NCBI GenBank assembly: GCA_013138765.1 | Contig: WTCB01000066.1 | Span: forward strand, 1-35,658 | Direction: 5' to 3' | Length of the DNA stretch: 35,658 nucleotides | From: Candidatus Nanohaloarchaea archaeon | Lineage (GTDB): Archaea > EX4484-52 > GLR71 | Shown here: positions 15,559 to 24,427 of the stretch, in pieces | Position numbering within the stretch: the first letter of the stretch is position 1 | Layout of the letters: each line of letters starts with the position of its first letter | Translations under genes and position numbers: made by a program | The notes under the pieces: model-generated | Database searches by the model: none | Told to the model about the DNA's origin: nothing | What the model saw: only the letters and a program-made list of their open reading frames with translations

Positions 15559-16266
15559 ATGGCTGATACTATGGCTGATGAATCTATGCTTACTGTTGTT
15601 GTCGGGGCGTTTGTCCTTATTGCAGGTATAATCGGGCTTGCATCATATTCTTCCGATGGTTCTGGATTTGACCTTGATCTTTCTGCGCTTAAAGCGCCGA
15701 CTGGGAATCTTCTCAAAGGCATGTTCCAGTCAAGTACTGAGACTGTGCAGTTCAGTGCTAGGCTTCTGTCATCTGAACATCAGAATATGCAATTTAAGTT
15801 TCGTGATCCTGTTGAGTCTATAGTACTTAGATATACAATACCTAATCCATCTATATCTTTAATGGATATGGAATTTCCGTCAGATAATATGTCCATTGAA
15901 TTTTATGAGTTTAAGGGCGATGTTATAATTTCAGAAAAAACAACCATATTAGGAAAGGTATCCAGTTTTACTCTTAAAGATGCATCTAGTCCTATTAGTT
16001 CTAAAAGAGAGATCCCTTTAGTAATTGAGAATCTTTCTTTAGATCATATATCTGTTTCTGGAATGTCTGATAAGTCTTTTGATCTTAAGAATGTGTATGG
16101 TGTAATAAATATTTCAGCTGAAAGTGGAAATTTAGTTTATCAGAAAAATACGGGTGATATGGAAATAAGATCATTTGATGGGGACTTATGGATTGATGAT
16201 GGTATCATATATATCAAGGGTACTGGAATCTTAAAGGCAGATGTCCTTAACAGTCCGGGTATTTGA
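15559..16266 (+). CDS. Single-pass membrane protein with a beta-rich external domain
   Basis: A 235-aa protein with one hydrophobic segment near residues 9-29 (LTVVVGAFVLIAGIIGLASY) acting as signal anchor. A beta-rich domain follows with many short alternating strands (VESIVLRYTIPNPSISLM, later SFDGDLWIDDGIIYIKGTG), resembling a beta-solenoid or beta-sandwich filament-type protein. A second in-frame ATG lies at 15571. It overlaps the upstream end of the next gene's ribosome binding site, so the two are very probably translated together. Function unknown; a cell-envelope role is likely from topology. Confidence 0.6.
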   Translation: MADTMADESMLTVVVGAFVLIAGIIGLASYSSDGSGFDLDLSALKAPTGNLLKGMFQSSTETVQFSARLLSSEHQNMQFKFRDPVESIVLRYTIPNPSISLMDMEFPSDNMSIEFYEFKGDVIISEKTTILGKVSSFTLKDASSPISSKREIPLVIENLSLDHISVSGMSDKSFDLKNVYGVINISAESGNLVYQKNTGDMEIRSFDGDLWIDDGIIYIKGTGILKADVLNSPGI

Positions 16267-16269
16267 GGT
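16265..16269 (+). promoter_or_regulatory. Ribosome binding site fixing the start at 16278
   Basis: GAGGT overlaps the stop codon of the preceding gene and lies 8 nt before the ATG at 16278. This favours that ATG over an upstream in-frame TTG at 16263 and suggests translational coupling of the two membrane-protein genes. Confidence 0.6.
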
Positions 16270-16277
16270 TGTTTATC

Positions 16278-16955
16278 ATGGCTGATATTGCAGCAATATT
16301 CTCTTCATTTGGTGAATATTCTGTATACTTTATTCTTCTTTTTATCATTGTCGTAATTGTTGCGATAAAGATAACTAAACTTCTTTTAGGTCTAGGGATT
16401 GCAGCTGTCATCGGTGCGTTATTTCCGTTTATCGTCAATGATATACTTAAAGTGTCAGGTCTTGTTGAGCCAGGTCTTCAGTCAAGTCTTACCTTTGCTG
16501 TTCTTGCTGTGATTGTGTATGGTGTCTATTCGTTATTGAGTATGGTCTACAGTCTTTTGAAAACAACAGGCAAAGCTGCATTTTTACCAATACGTGTTCT
16601 TGCTTTTATTGGTGATATGACAATGAAACTTTTGACTTTATTGGGACGTCTGGTTGTTGCACCAATAAAATATGCGGGTAAGTTAATCTCTGGAAATAAA
16701 GGAAAAGAAGAAAAGAAAGAGACAGAATCTAAAGGTTATAAACCCAAGGAATCAGATGATGATTTTTGGAAAGGCCGTGAAGAATCAGGTTCGGATGAAT
16801 ATGATGGTTCACATGATATGTCTGTTGAAAAGACTGAAGAAAGGGTTGAAGAAGTTGAAGAGAAGAAGAAGGTAAAAAAAGATACTAATTCTTTCTTGAG
16901 TAAGGTCTATGCAGACTATGAAGAGTTTGAGAAGGATAAGAAGAAAAAGAAATAG
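16278..16955 (+). CDS. Membrane protein with a highly charged cytosolic tail
   Basis: About 225 aa. Residues 10-135 contain several hydrophobic segments (YSVYFILLFIIVVIVAIKIT, LLLGLGIAAVIGALFPFIV, then LTFAVLAVIVYGVYSLLSMV), followed by an amphipathic stretch. Residues 140-225 are a Lys/Glu-rich tail, probably disordered or coiled coil (EKTEERVEEVEEKKKVKKD). No function is recognised. It forms a translation-coupled pair with the preceding gene. It converges with the beta-propeller gene; only 21 bp of T-rich sequence separate the stops. Confidence 0.6.
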   Translation: MADIAAIFSSFGEYSVYFILLFIIVVIVAIKITKLLLGLGIAAVIGALFPFIVNDILKVSGLVEPGLQSSLTFAVLAVIVYGVYSLLSMVYSLLKTTGKAAFLPIRVLAFIGDMTMKLLTLLGRLVVAPIKYAGKLISGNKGKEEKKETESKGYKPKESDDDFWKGREESGSDEYDGSHDMSVEKTEERVEEVEEKKKVKKDTNSFLSKVYADYEEFEKDKKKKK

Positions 16956-16976
16956 TCTAATTATTAAGATCTTATT

Positions 16977-18620
16977 TTATTTTTTTAAAAGAGAGTCTAT
17001 GCCTGTTCTTCTTCTGTAAATCTTAAATGTGATGAAAGTCAATAAAATTAATATTATGAATATGACAAGATATCTTGCGTAGGTTTTTATGTCTGTTTTT
17101 TTGGTCATGTCATTTTCGGTATTGATCTGTGTTGGTTCTGTTATCTCTTTTTTTGGGTTTGCATTTGATCCATTGTAAATGTTTTCACTCTGGTCAGTAT
17201 TGTTCTGGTCTGTCATGTTTATCATATCATCTTTATTTATTATTGCGGGCACTAAATGATTAGTTGCTGTAGCTATATCTTCTTCATCGTTTATTGATGT
17301 TTCACTATCATCATTATTTTCTTCGTCTTCAAGGTAAAGTGTTTCGGTATCTGGGTTTGTGGACAGGATATATAATTTTCCGTCATAGGACCCAAAAATG
17401 ATGTCAAGAAAACCGTCATTGTCTATATCAAGGATTGTTGGGGGTGTAACTATCTTTCCGTCTGTCGCAAAAGACCAAAGTTCAGTACTGTTAGAGTCGA
17501 TTGCATATATCGATCCATCATTTGAGCCGACAATTATGTCCATATACGAATCATTGTCTATATCTACAATCACTGGTGAAGATATAATTTCATCTTCTGT
17601 CGTGTATGTGTTTAAGATTTCACCGTCTGAGCCGTTAAGGATATATAAATGTGTGTCCCCTGAACCTATTGCGATCTCTGTTGTGTCATCGTTATTTATG
17701 TCATATATGGCGGGTGTTGAAATTATTCGGTCTTCTGTCTCTCTTGACCATTTAAGGATGCCTGTTTTAGCGTCAAGAGCATAGATGTTGAAATCTGTTG
17801 AACCAAATACCACTTCAAGGTTATTGTCGTTGTCTATGTCTGCAATAGCTGCTGAACCTAAGATTACATTATCTGTTGTGTAATTCCATAATATGTTACC
17901 ATCTGTGCCTTTAAGGGCCAGTATGTTGAAATTTCCGGTACCTATGATCATCTCTAAAATATTGTCATTATTGATGTCTGCGATTGCAGGAGATGATAAG
18001 AAGATTGATCCTATATTTTTCTTCCAGATTTCAGAACCATCTTCTGCATCAAGAACATATAGGTAACCGTCACCTGAACCGATTGCAACTTCAAGTGATC
18101 CATCATTATTGATGTCTGTTATGGTCGGTGATGAATGGACAAGGTTTCCTGTCTTAAATTTCCATATAAGTGTTCCGTTGTTGCCGTTTAAGGCGTATAC
18201 ATATGTGTCGTCAGAGCCGAAGATTATGTCCAGTTGAGAATCGTTGTTTACATCTATTATTGCAGGAGATGATATGATTCCTCCGCCGGTCTTATATTTC
18301 CATAGGATGTTTCCATTCTCGCTGTCAAATACGTATAAGTTTCCGTCAAAAGAACCAATTATGATCTCAAGCTTTCTGTCATTGTCTACATCTGCGATTG
18401 CAGGGGCTGAATCTACCTGAAGACCTATTGTGTAACGCCATTTAAGTTTTACTTCTTTTGTTGCGTTTGAGAATTGCGGGTCTGTGATTGCGCTTACATG
18501 CCTTATGTCATTCTGGTAGGTTGTCCATGTGTCGAATGCGTATGTCTGCGGGAGAATTAGAATAAGGAGTGTTAGTAATGTTGCAATTGATATTATTTTT
18601 GTGGAATTAAGAGGCTCCAT
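16977..18620 (-). CDS. Secreted, membrane-anchored FG-GAP/PQQ-like beta-propeller protein
   Basis: A 547-aa protein. A signal peptide occupies residues 1-28 (IISIATLLTLLILILPQTYA). Eight repeats of about 45 residues follow, each with a calcium-binding-type loop (DVDNDRKLEI, DINNDGSLEV, DIDNDGFLDI and variants), a strand pair IIGSxDGxLYxLD, and a Trp strand (ILWKYKTG). They would close an integrin-alpha-like or PQQ-type propeller. An Asn/Asp/Glu-rich stalk (residues about 425-510) and a C-terminal membrane helix with a basic stop (LVIFIILILLTFITFKIYRRR) complete the layout. It would be displayed on the cell surface; adhesion or ligand binding is inferred. No PQQ-specific catalytic residues are visible. 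Confidence 0.85.
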   Translation of the reverse strand: MEPLNSTKIISIATLLTLLILILPQTYAFDTWTTYQNDIRHVSAITDPQFSNATKEVKLKWRYTIGLQVDSAPAIADVDNDRKLEIIIGSFDGNLYVFDSENGNILWKYKTGGGIISSPAIIDVNNDSQLDIIFGSDDTYVYALNGNNGTLIWKFKTGNLVHSSPTITDINNDGSLEVAIGSGDGYLYVLDAEDGSEIWKKNIGSIFLSSPAIADINNDNILEMIIGTGNFNILALKGTDGNILWNYTTDNVILGSAAIADIDNDNNLEVVFGSTDFNIYALDAKTGILKWSRETEDRIISTPAIYDINNDDTTEIAIGSGDTHLYILNGSDGEILNTYTTEDEIISSPVIVDIDNDSYMDIIVGSNDGSIYAIDSNSTELWSFATDGKIVTPPTILDIDNDGFLDIIFGSYDGKLYILSTNPDTETLYLEDEENNDDSETSINDEEDIATATNHLVPAIINKDDMINMTDQNNTDQSENIYNGSNANPKKEITEPTQINTENDMTKKTDIKTYARYLVIFIILILLTFITFKIYRRRTGIDSLLKK

Positions 18621-18683
18621 GTTATATCTTTTATGTCTTGTGTGTATATATGTATCTAAGATATGTATCTAAAAAAATTAAGC

Positions 18684-18731
18684 CAGAAATTCCATAAGTA
18701 TGCTGTAGAGCAACAGGTTGTGCCTTCAAGT
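18684..18731. repeat. Intergenic repeat, copy B
   Basis: This is the second copy of the element at 7092-7139, sharing the 16-bp core and the downstream AGCAACAG, TTGTG and AAGT blocks. A shorter hairpin (TGCT-GTAG-AGCA, 18701-18712) occupies the place of copy A's hairpin. It lies between the start of the propeller gene and the end of an orphan minus-strand gene. Confidence 0.6.
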
Positions 18732-18800
18732 GAGAGAGGTATCAAAATTATAAATTTTGTTGATGTATGGGTCTGTTAAGAATTAAAACAAAAAAATTGA

Positions 18801-19304
18801 TTATTCCCTAAATAGTTTATCTCCATGATCTTGGATGATAAACTGTGCATAACTAGTATTATGTGTCAAGTCAAGTATACGACCTCTAAGATTTTCTAGA
18901 TGTGCGTAATGCCCTAAGTTATTAAATTCGTCTTTTATGAACACATAAATATTTTCGGTATTATTTCTTAGTTCAAACTTCAATCTTTCTTGTATTTGTG
19001 TCATATAATCGTCTTTTTTGTTAGGGCAAGATTCTAAACGGATGAGGTTTAATTCTTTTATATCATCTTCAGGTACATATATTTCGTGATGATTAAATTT
19101 TTCATTGATTGCAGTTTCGTTATCATATACCTGAATGCGATATTTTTCACTCTCAAGTTCTTGTGGTATTCTTGTTATAATTTCTGGAGTAACAAAAAGT
19201 ATTTGATGTATTAGGTCTGGTTCTTCAGCTTTAATTGAATCGTATTCTTCTGCAAGAAGATGAATTATTTGTAATACTGTGTTATCATTATATTCATATT
19301 CCAT
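18801..19304 (-). CDS. Unrecognised 167-aa soluble protein
   Basis: Acidic, without a membrane segment. Alternating strands and helices can be seen: a helical start (NTVLQIIHLLAEEYDSIKAE), strands around residues 45-85, and a C-terminal block (IYVFIKDEFNNLGHYAHLEN, then SYAQFIIQDHG). I know no matching family. It is AT-rich and stands alone, with its own TATA-like palindrome about 22 nt upstream of the ATG and the intergenic repeat copy B 70-117 bp past its stop. The PD-(D/E)XK-like gene has the same arrangement with copy A, which suggests that both might be cargo of similar insertions. Confidence 0.55.
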   Translation of the reverse strand: MEYEYNDNTVLQIIHLLAEEYDSIKAEEPDLIHQILFVTPEIITRIPQELESEKYRIQVYDNETAINEKFNHHEIYVPEDDIKELNLIRLESCPNKKDDYMTQIQERLKFELRNNTENIYVFIKDEFNNLGHYAHLENLRGRILDLTHNTSYAQFIIQDHGDKLFRE

Positions 19305-19323
19305 AAAATAGATTATGTGAGTT

Positions 19324-19336
19324 GTATTTTAAATAC
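19324..19336 (-). promoter_or_regulatory. TATA box of the 167-aa orphan gene
   Basis: Read on the minus strand this is GTATTTAAAATAC, nearly palindromic. It ends about 20 nt before the ATG at 19304, so the transcript is probably leaderless. Confidence 0.5.
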
Positions 19337-19472
19337 TTTTGTGTAGTTAATATCTCCGCATTATTCAAAAATTAGTATTAATATTCATAATATTTTATAT
19401 AAATGAGAGATGGATTGCTAAAAATTACATAGAATTCAAAAATAAGACAAATATATGATCAAAATAAAAAAA

Positions 19473-19547
19473 TGGACCAGATGAGGTTTGAACTCACGAT
19501 TTCACGGTTATCAGCCGTGCGCCTTAACCAGGCTAGGCCACTGGTCC
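19473..19547 (-). tRNA. tRNA-Ile (GAU)
   Basis: A 75-nt cloverleaf on the minus strand. The acceptor stem pairs GGACCAG with CTGGTCC, the D arm is GCCT...AGGC, and the anticodon stem CACGG/CCGTG holds loop CTGATAA with anticodon GAT. The variable loop is AAATC, the T arm is GTGAG-TTCAAAC-CTCAT, and the discriminator is A. No intron is present. The 3' CCA is not encoded; a T-rich run follows directly and probably ends transcription. A TATA-like TTTAAAAAG lies about 40 nt upstream, near 19586-19594. Confidence 0.96.
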
Positions 19548-19603
19548 ATTGAACAAAATAAAAATAACAAGATTAATTAATGAGAAATCTTTTTAAACGT
19601 TTA

Positions 19604-20407
19604 TCAGTTTTTGTCCATGATCTCTAAGATATCAAGAAGGCATCTTGCTGCAAGACTTGGAGTAATATTGTTTTCAATCATTGGATTTACTTCCATAATG
19701 TCTGCGCCAACTATATCTGCTTTTGACAGCAGTTCAAATACTGATCTGAAATTCTCGTAGAAGAAACCGCCAGTTTCCGGGTCTCCTACCCCGGGTGCGC
19801 ACGAGGGTTCAAAAAAGTCTATGTCAAGAGATAAGTATATAGGTCTTTTAAGGTCTATCTTTTTTAGATCTGTGTTTATTTTTTTTGAAAATCTTATCTC
19901 ATCTTCAGATCCTGTCCTTGCGCCAACTATTGTCACTGGAATTTTTAGTTCATGGATGCGTCTCATGACAGTAGCATGGGATAGTTTTTCGTCTTCAACT
20001 GTGTCTTTAAGGTCGTAGTGGGCGTCAAATGATATCACCTGCAGATTTGGATATATCTTCTTCAATGCTTTTACAGAACCCAAGGTTCCGCTATGTTCGC
20101 CTCCAAGGATTATCGGTCTTATGTCATTGCTGTCGGAAAATATGTCATCTATCGTCTCTGTCAGTTTCTGTAAAGTCTTTTCTGCATTTCCATGGACTGG
20201 TACGATGTCGCCGGCATCAAATATCTTTGTTGTCATGTCTTTTGATTCTAGTGCAAGAAATTTGTCTCTTATTGATTGTGGACCAAATCTTTGTCCGGGT
20301 GTGTTCGTCTCTGTTGAATCGAAAGGGAATCCTATTATGCAGAATCTTGTATCTTTTGGATTATCAATCTCTGAGATAAGTCTTAGCCGTTCTGTGTGGA
20401 ATAACAT
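19604..20407 (-). CDS. speB: Agmatinase/ureohydrolase family protein
   Basis: A 267-aa member of the arginase-agmatinase-formimidoylglutamase superfamily, most like archaeal agmatinases, which hydrolyse agmatine to putrescine and urea. The binuclear Mn ligands are all present: H105 (GGEHS), D128, H130 and D132 (DAHYD), D195 and D197 (SLDIDFFEPSCAPG). E200 replaces the Asp usual in SxDxDxxDP, a conservative change. Other guanidino substrates cannot be excluded. The ATG at 20407 is 23 nt after a TATA box, so the transcript is probably leaderless. It is divergent from the flippase gene. Confidence 0.9.
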   Translation of the reverse strand: MLFHTERLRLISEIDNPKDTRFCIIGFPFDSTETNTPGQRFGPQSIRDKFLALESKDMTTKIFDAGDIVPVHGNAEKTLQKLTETIDDIFSDSNDIRPIILGGEHSGTLGSVKALKKIYPNLQVISFDAHYDLKDTVEDEKLSHATVMRRIHELKIPVTIVGARTGSEDEIRFSKKINTDLKKIDLKRPIYLSLDIDFFEPSCAPGVGDPETGGFFYENFRSVFELLSKADIVGADIMEVNPMIENNITPSLAARCLLDILEIMDKN

Positions 20408-20430
20408 GAATCCTATTTTTATTCTATATT

Positions 20431-20438
20431 TTTAAATA
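20431..20438 (-). promoter_or_regulatory. TATA box of the agmatinase gene
   Basis: TATTTAAA on the minus strand, 23 nt upstream of the ATG at 20407. Confidence 0.55.
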
Positions 20439-20505
20439 GGTTTAGTTTTTTTGCAGCATTTGATAAATGATATATTTTTATTGATGTGGATACAGTTAAG
20501 TGTCT

Positions 20506-21519
20506 ATGAAAAAAAAGTTGGCTTATTTTTTAGGCAGCATTTTACTTCTTTTGTATATTGTTGAAATTATAGGCATTAAGGATATTGTAATTACTGTGTT
20601 GTCTCTTGATTATCGTGTAATCGTCCTTGCTTTTATTATTGCATTCTTGTGGTCTGTTCTGGGCTGCTTTAAATGGTCTATCTTGCTTGTTCAAATTAAG
20701 AAGATATATGTATCAAAACTTTTGCCTGTCTATTTTTCGGGTGAGCTGTTCAATGCATTGACACCGGGGGCAAAAACCGGTGGTGAGGTCGTAAAGGCGC
20801 ATTATACATCTAAATTATTCAGTATACCCCAATCAAAGGTGTATGCGACAATACTTTTAGATAAGTCAATACTCATGGCTGTGTTTTTCGTTATGCTTAT
20901 ATTGACGTCTATCTATACTGTGCTATTTCTTGAGATACCTTCAGTTGTAACTGGTATATTTAGAGCTTCTGTAGGTCTTGTCTTTTTGCTGTCTGCTGTT
21001 ATAATACTTGTCAATCAGAAGTATTGGAAAAGGAAGCATGAACTCTTATTTTCTTTTTTGAATTTTATCTATCATCTAAGATTTTTGGAGTTCATAAAGA
21101 GGCGGTTTGAGACATATAAGATATTTGAAGATTTTATAATGGGCACTTTCTCTGAATTTTTTGAGTCTTTCAGTCTATTGCTTGAACATAAAAAAGGAGT
21201 GTTCACAAATGCAGTATTGTCTGTGGTGATGTTCTTTCTGTCTTTTGCGCGTGCATGGGTCTTATTCCTCGGTCTAGGTTATGAGATTGATATTGTCCTT
21301 ATAATTGTTGTTGTCACTTTGGGTTCGGCCATAAGCTATATGATGCTTACTCCAGGTGGTGCTGGGGTAACTGAGATTGCACTCATAAGTCTTTATGTTG
21401 CGGTCGGTGTTGATCCTGATGTTGCGGCTATTGTTGCGCTTGTGGATCGTGGTATGTACTATTTAAGTAGTTTTGGTCTTGGGTATGTTGCTGTGGTATA
21501 TCTGAAATTTAAGAAATGA
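20506..21519 (+). CDS. LPG-synthase-type transmembrane flippase-like protein (UPF0104)
   Basis: About 337 aa with seven or eight hydrophobic segments. It matches the lysylphosphatidylglycerol-synthase transmembrane family (AglD-C/MprF-N type), with the typical LLPVYFSGELFNALTPGAKTGGEVVKA block near residues 72-98 and the C-terminal TPGGAGVTEIALISLYVAVG block. In archaea such proteins accompany lipid or polyprenol-linked glycan transfer across the membrane; the substrate is not readable here. An in-frame GTG at 20500 is an alternative start. The downstream kinase-like gene begins 11 bp after the stop, so both act in one operon, plausibly in polyprenol or lipid handling. Confidence 0.85.
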   Translation: MKKKLAYFLGSILLLLYIVEIIGIKDIVITVLSLDYRVIVLAFIIAFLWSVLGCFKWSILLVQIKKIYVSKLLPVYFSGELFNALTPGAKTGGEVVKAHYTSKLFSIPQSKVYATILLDKSILMAVFFVMLILTSIYTVLFLEIPSVVTGIFRASVGLVFLLSAVIILVNQKYWKRKHELLFSFLNFIYHLRFLEFIKRRFETYKIFEDFIMGTFSEFFESFSLLLEHKKGVFTNAVLSVVMFFLSFARAWVLFLGLGYEIDIVLIIVVVTLGSAISYMMLTPGGAGVTEIALISLYVAVGVDPDVAAIVALVDRGMYYLSSFGLGYVAVVYLKFKK

Positions 21520-21529
21520 GGGCGATGTT

Positions 21530-22123
21530 ATGGCAGAAATAAGTTTAAAGGATGAGTTTTTTAGGAAATTGATACATTTGACTTCTGTGCTTATTGTGTT
21601 TTTTTATTATTATCTTGGTAAAGAGGTTACTCTTTTTATTCTTGCTATTGCTCTTATTTTGTTTATTGAAAGTGAGTATCTAAGAATTGAGAAAGGCGTC
21701 AATATTCCTCTGTTGCACGATTATGTTCGTGATAAGGAAAAAAACCGTCTTGCAGGGCATATATTTTTTATTATAGGCGCTATAATCTCAATAGCTATAT
21801 TTGACATGGATATTGCAGTTGCAGCTATACTTATGACAACTTTTGGTGATTCGGCAGCAGCGATCATTGGCAGGAGATATGGTAAGGTATCAATTCCAGG
21901 AATAAGAAATAAAAAATTAGAGGGATGTCTTGCTGAGCTTTTTGTTAATCTTTTTATCGGTTATCTGTTTATTGATGGGATAATTATCATATTAGTCATG
22001 GCATTCACTGCCACAATTGTTGAAACTTTAGTTGATAAATTAGATGATAATCTTATTATACCAGTATTTTCGGGGTTTAATGCGCAGGCAATTAGGTTTT
22101 TATTTAAGTCTTTAGGGTATTAG
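21530..22123 (+). CDS. Dolichol/diacylglycerol kinase-like (CDP-archaeol/SEC59-DGK1 type) membrane protein
   Basis: A 197-aa integral membrane protein with about six helices. It carries the family's motifs: RKLIHLTS at residues 12-19, MTTFGDSAAAIIGRRYGK (about 104-121), KKLEGCLAELFVNL, and ATIVETLVDKLDDNLIIPVFSG. Members are CTP-dependent kinases of dolichol, phytol or diacylglycerol, or CTP:lipid cytidylyltransferases. The size and order fit the archaeal polyprenol/diacylglycerol-kinase group. It directly follows the flippase-like gene, pointing to recycling or activation of a lipid carrier at the cytoplasmic membrane. The exact substrate is inferred. Confidence 0.8.
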   Translation: MAEISLKDEFFRKLIHLTSVLIVFFYYYLGKEVTLFILAIALILFIESEYLRIEKGVNIPLLHDYVRDKEKNRLAGHIFFIIGAIISIAIFDMDIAVAAILMTTFGDSAAAIIGRRYGKVSIPGIRNKKLEGCLAELFVNLFIGYLFIDGIIIILVMAFTATIVETLVDKLDDNLIIPVFSGFNAQAIRFLFKSLGY

Positions 22124-22150
22124 GATTATTTTTTGTTTTGTCATTTTTTC

Positions 22151-24424
22151 TTAGATTTCAATTACTTCTGTTACATCTTCTTTGTTCTCTCCGCGGTTCA
22201 ATCGGTATAATTTTCCAGTGACTGCAGTTTCCATAGCTTCGTCATGTGTAATCAGGAAGACTTGGTCTACTATGTCTGAGACTTTTGTCCTCAATGTCTC
22301 TGCAAGCTCTTCGACTGCTTTCCGGTCTAGGTTGTGTGTGGGTTCATCAAGAAGGAGCATTTTCATACCTGGGGCAAGGACTGTTGACATTGCGATGCGC
22401 AGGACTAAGACTGCAGTCATCCGTTCACCACCTGAAACTGTGCCTTCGACATTCATCCAGGTATCATCCATATTTCTAAGCTGGAGTATATAGTCGCCTT
22501 CGTCAACCGATATCTGTATTCCTGTGTAATCTTTATATGGGTAGACTGAGAACCAGAGGTCTTCCATTATATTGTTTATTGATTCTATGAATTGTTCACG
22601 GAGCATAATCTGTGTGGTTTCAAGGACGATTTTAAATCTTTCAAGTTCCGGGAGTCTATCTTTCATCATTTCAATCTGTTTTTCATTTGTTTTTACAAGT
22701 TTTGCCTGGTCTTTAAGAACTGACAGGTTTTTTGCTTTTTCTTTATACATGTCTTGCAATGACCTTAATTTGACTATGTCTGTGCTGTAAAGCTTGTCAT
22801 GTGCGATGAATTCTGTCAGTTTTTTTTCAAGTTCTTCGGGTTTGAATTTTAATTCGTCTATGTTTATCTTTATCTGTTTTTTTTCTTCTTCAAGGTGTCG
22901 TTTTTCGTGGATGTGCCGCAATATTGTCTTTGTGGTCTCAAAACGTCTTATCTCTTGTTCAATCTTTTTTATTTTGTCTGATGAAAATATTTTTTTTGAG
23001 TCTTCAAGTTTGTTTTTCTGTGTTTTTAGCTGTGAGTCAATCTGTTTTATGGTTTCGCTTGTGTTAAGTATATCTTTTTCAAGATTTATGTATTGCAATA
23101 GTTCTCGTTTTTTCTTTTCAGATTCAGTCATCTTTTCTCTTTCAGTTTTTATCTCTTTATTTATGATTACAAGTGAATTTTCAAATGTGTTCATCTGATC
23201 TCTTTTTTCTTTGATGACATCTGTTTTTTGCTCTGTGTTGAGTGGTGTGTCGCAAGTGGGACAGTTGGCATCTGATTTTTCAAGAGCGGTTATCGATTTA
23301 GTCGTGTCATCTATTTTTGAGTTGATCCCTGCTTCTTCTTTTAATAGTTTTTCAATAGCTGTTTTCAGTTCTTCAATTTTAGTTTCTGTGTCTTTTAGTT
23401 TTTCTATTTCAGGACGTCTACTTTCAAGGATTTTTAGTTTTGTATTTCCACTATTAAGATTATTGGTGTCTGTATTTATTTTTTCTTCAAGGATGGCTAT
23501 TTCTTTTTCTAAAGATTTTTGTTTTTTAAGTACTGAATTGAGCCGTTCTGTCTGTGTGTCTATGAATTCAGGGGTGTAGGATTGTACATCATCTACATTT
23601 GTGTAATTTTTTAGTTCGTCTGTAATCTGTTCAATTCGGGTCATTATTTTGATCTCTCTATTTTTTTGTTCGTCATAGATATTTTTTTTCTTTTGAAGTA
23701 TCTCTGTCTCTTTTTGCAGTGTGTCTCTTATTTTTTTTATGTCGGTAAGCCGTCTGTTGAAAGCTTTAATCTCAAGTTCTATCTTTTCAATCTCTTTTTT
23801 TTGTGTATCTATATCTTTTGAATCTATGAGTGCTCTAAGGGATGCTGTGTGTGTCTCGAGTTCTTTTGCGCTTTTTGATATACGATTCTTTAATGTTACT
23901 ATGTTTGCTCTTGCAGTCTCAAATTTGTCAATTTTTAAGAGCTCGTCAATCTTTTTCATTCTCTGTCCACGGGGTATCTGGAGGAATTGATCAAGTCTGT
24001 TCTGTTCACAGTAGACGACTTGTGCAAATGTGCTGTAGTCAATACCTATTATTTTTTCTATCCGTTCTGTTACGCGTTGGCTTGCTGGCGATTCTACGAG
24101 CAGTCCGTCACATCTTAATTCTGATGTTGATGTTTTTTTTCTATCTAATTTTCTTTTTATTTCATATATCTTGTCTTCTTTTTCAAATTCAAGCGTGACC
24201 TCTGCATTATCATGTCTTGTAAATATGTCGGTTATTACATTTTCTAATTTTATTCTTCTCTGCTGGGCTGCTGGGAATGTGCCGAAGAATGCGAATGATA
24301 TTGCGTCAAGGACTGATGATTTTCCTGAGCCCATGACACCTAATAGTGCGTTTATTCCCTTAGGAAATTCAAAAGATGAATCTATATGTGTCTGCCAGTT
24401 CTTGAGTCTTATCTTTTTTATCAT
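22151..24424 (-). CDS. rad50: DNA double-strand break repair ATPase Rad50
   Basis: A 757-aa SMC-like ATPase that pairs with Mre11 to tether and process DNA ends. The N-terminal Walker A is GVMGSGKSS, followed by a Q-loop region (AQVVYCEQNRLDQFL). A long coiled coil runs from about residue 170 to 620 with the zinc hook CPTC at C388/C391 near its middle. The C-terminal half holds the ABC signature VSGGERM, Walker B MLLLDEPTHNLD and the H-loop LITHDE. At 757 aa it is shorter than most archaeal Rad50 (about 850-900), mainly in the coils. It begins 3 bp after the mre11 stop, indicating translational coupling. Confidence 0.95.
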   Translation of the reverse strand: MIKKIRLKNWQTHIDSSFEFPKGINALLGVMGSGKSSVLDAISFAFFGTFPAAQQRRIKLENVITDIFTRHDNAEVTLEFEKEDKIYEIKRKLDRKKTSTSELRCDGLLVESPASQRVTERIEKIIGIDYSTFAQVVYCEQNRLDQFLQIPRGQRMKKIDELLKIDKFETARANIVTLKNRISKSAKELETHTASLRALIDSKDIDTQKKEIEKIELEIKAFNRRLTDIKKIRDTLQKETEILQKKKNIYDEQKNREIKIMTRIEQITDELKNYTNVDDVQSYTPEFIDTQTERLNSVLKKQKSLEKEIAILEEKINTDTNNLNSGNTKLKILESRRPEIEKLKDTETKIEELKTAIEKLLKEEAGINSKIDDTTKSITALEKSDANCPTCDTPLNTEQKTDVIKEKRDQMNTFENSLVIINKEIKTEREKMTESEKKKRELLQYINLEKDILNTSETIKQIDSQLKTQKNKLEDSKKIFSSDKIKKIEQEIRRFETTKTILRHIHEKRHLEEEKKQIKINIDELKFKPEELEKKLTEFIAHDKLYSTDIVKLRSLQDMYKEKAKNLSVLKDQAKLVKTNEKQIEMMKDRLPELERFKIVLETTQIMLREQFIESINNIMEDLWFSVYPYKDYTGIQISVDEGDYILQLRNMDDTWMNVEGTVSGGERMTAVLVLRIAMSTVLAPGMKMLLLDEPTHNLDRKAVEELAETLRTKVSDIVDQVFLITHDEAMETAVTGKLYRLNRGENKEDVTEVIEI

Positions 24425-24427
24425 ATG

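Noticed and set aside
22182-24198. Several plus-strand open frames opposite rad50
   Set aside because: Ser/Phe/Ile-rich translations typical of the reverse strand of a Lys/Glu-rich coiled coil; no motifs or start signals.
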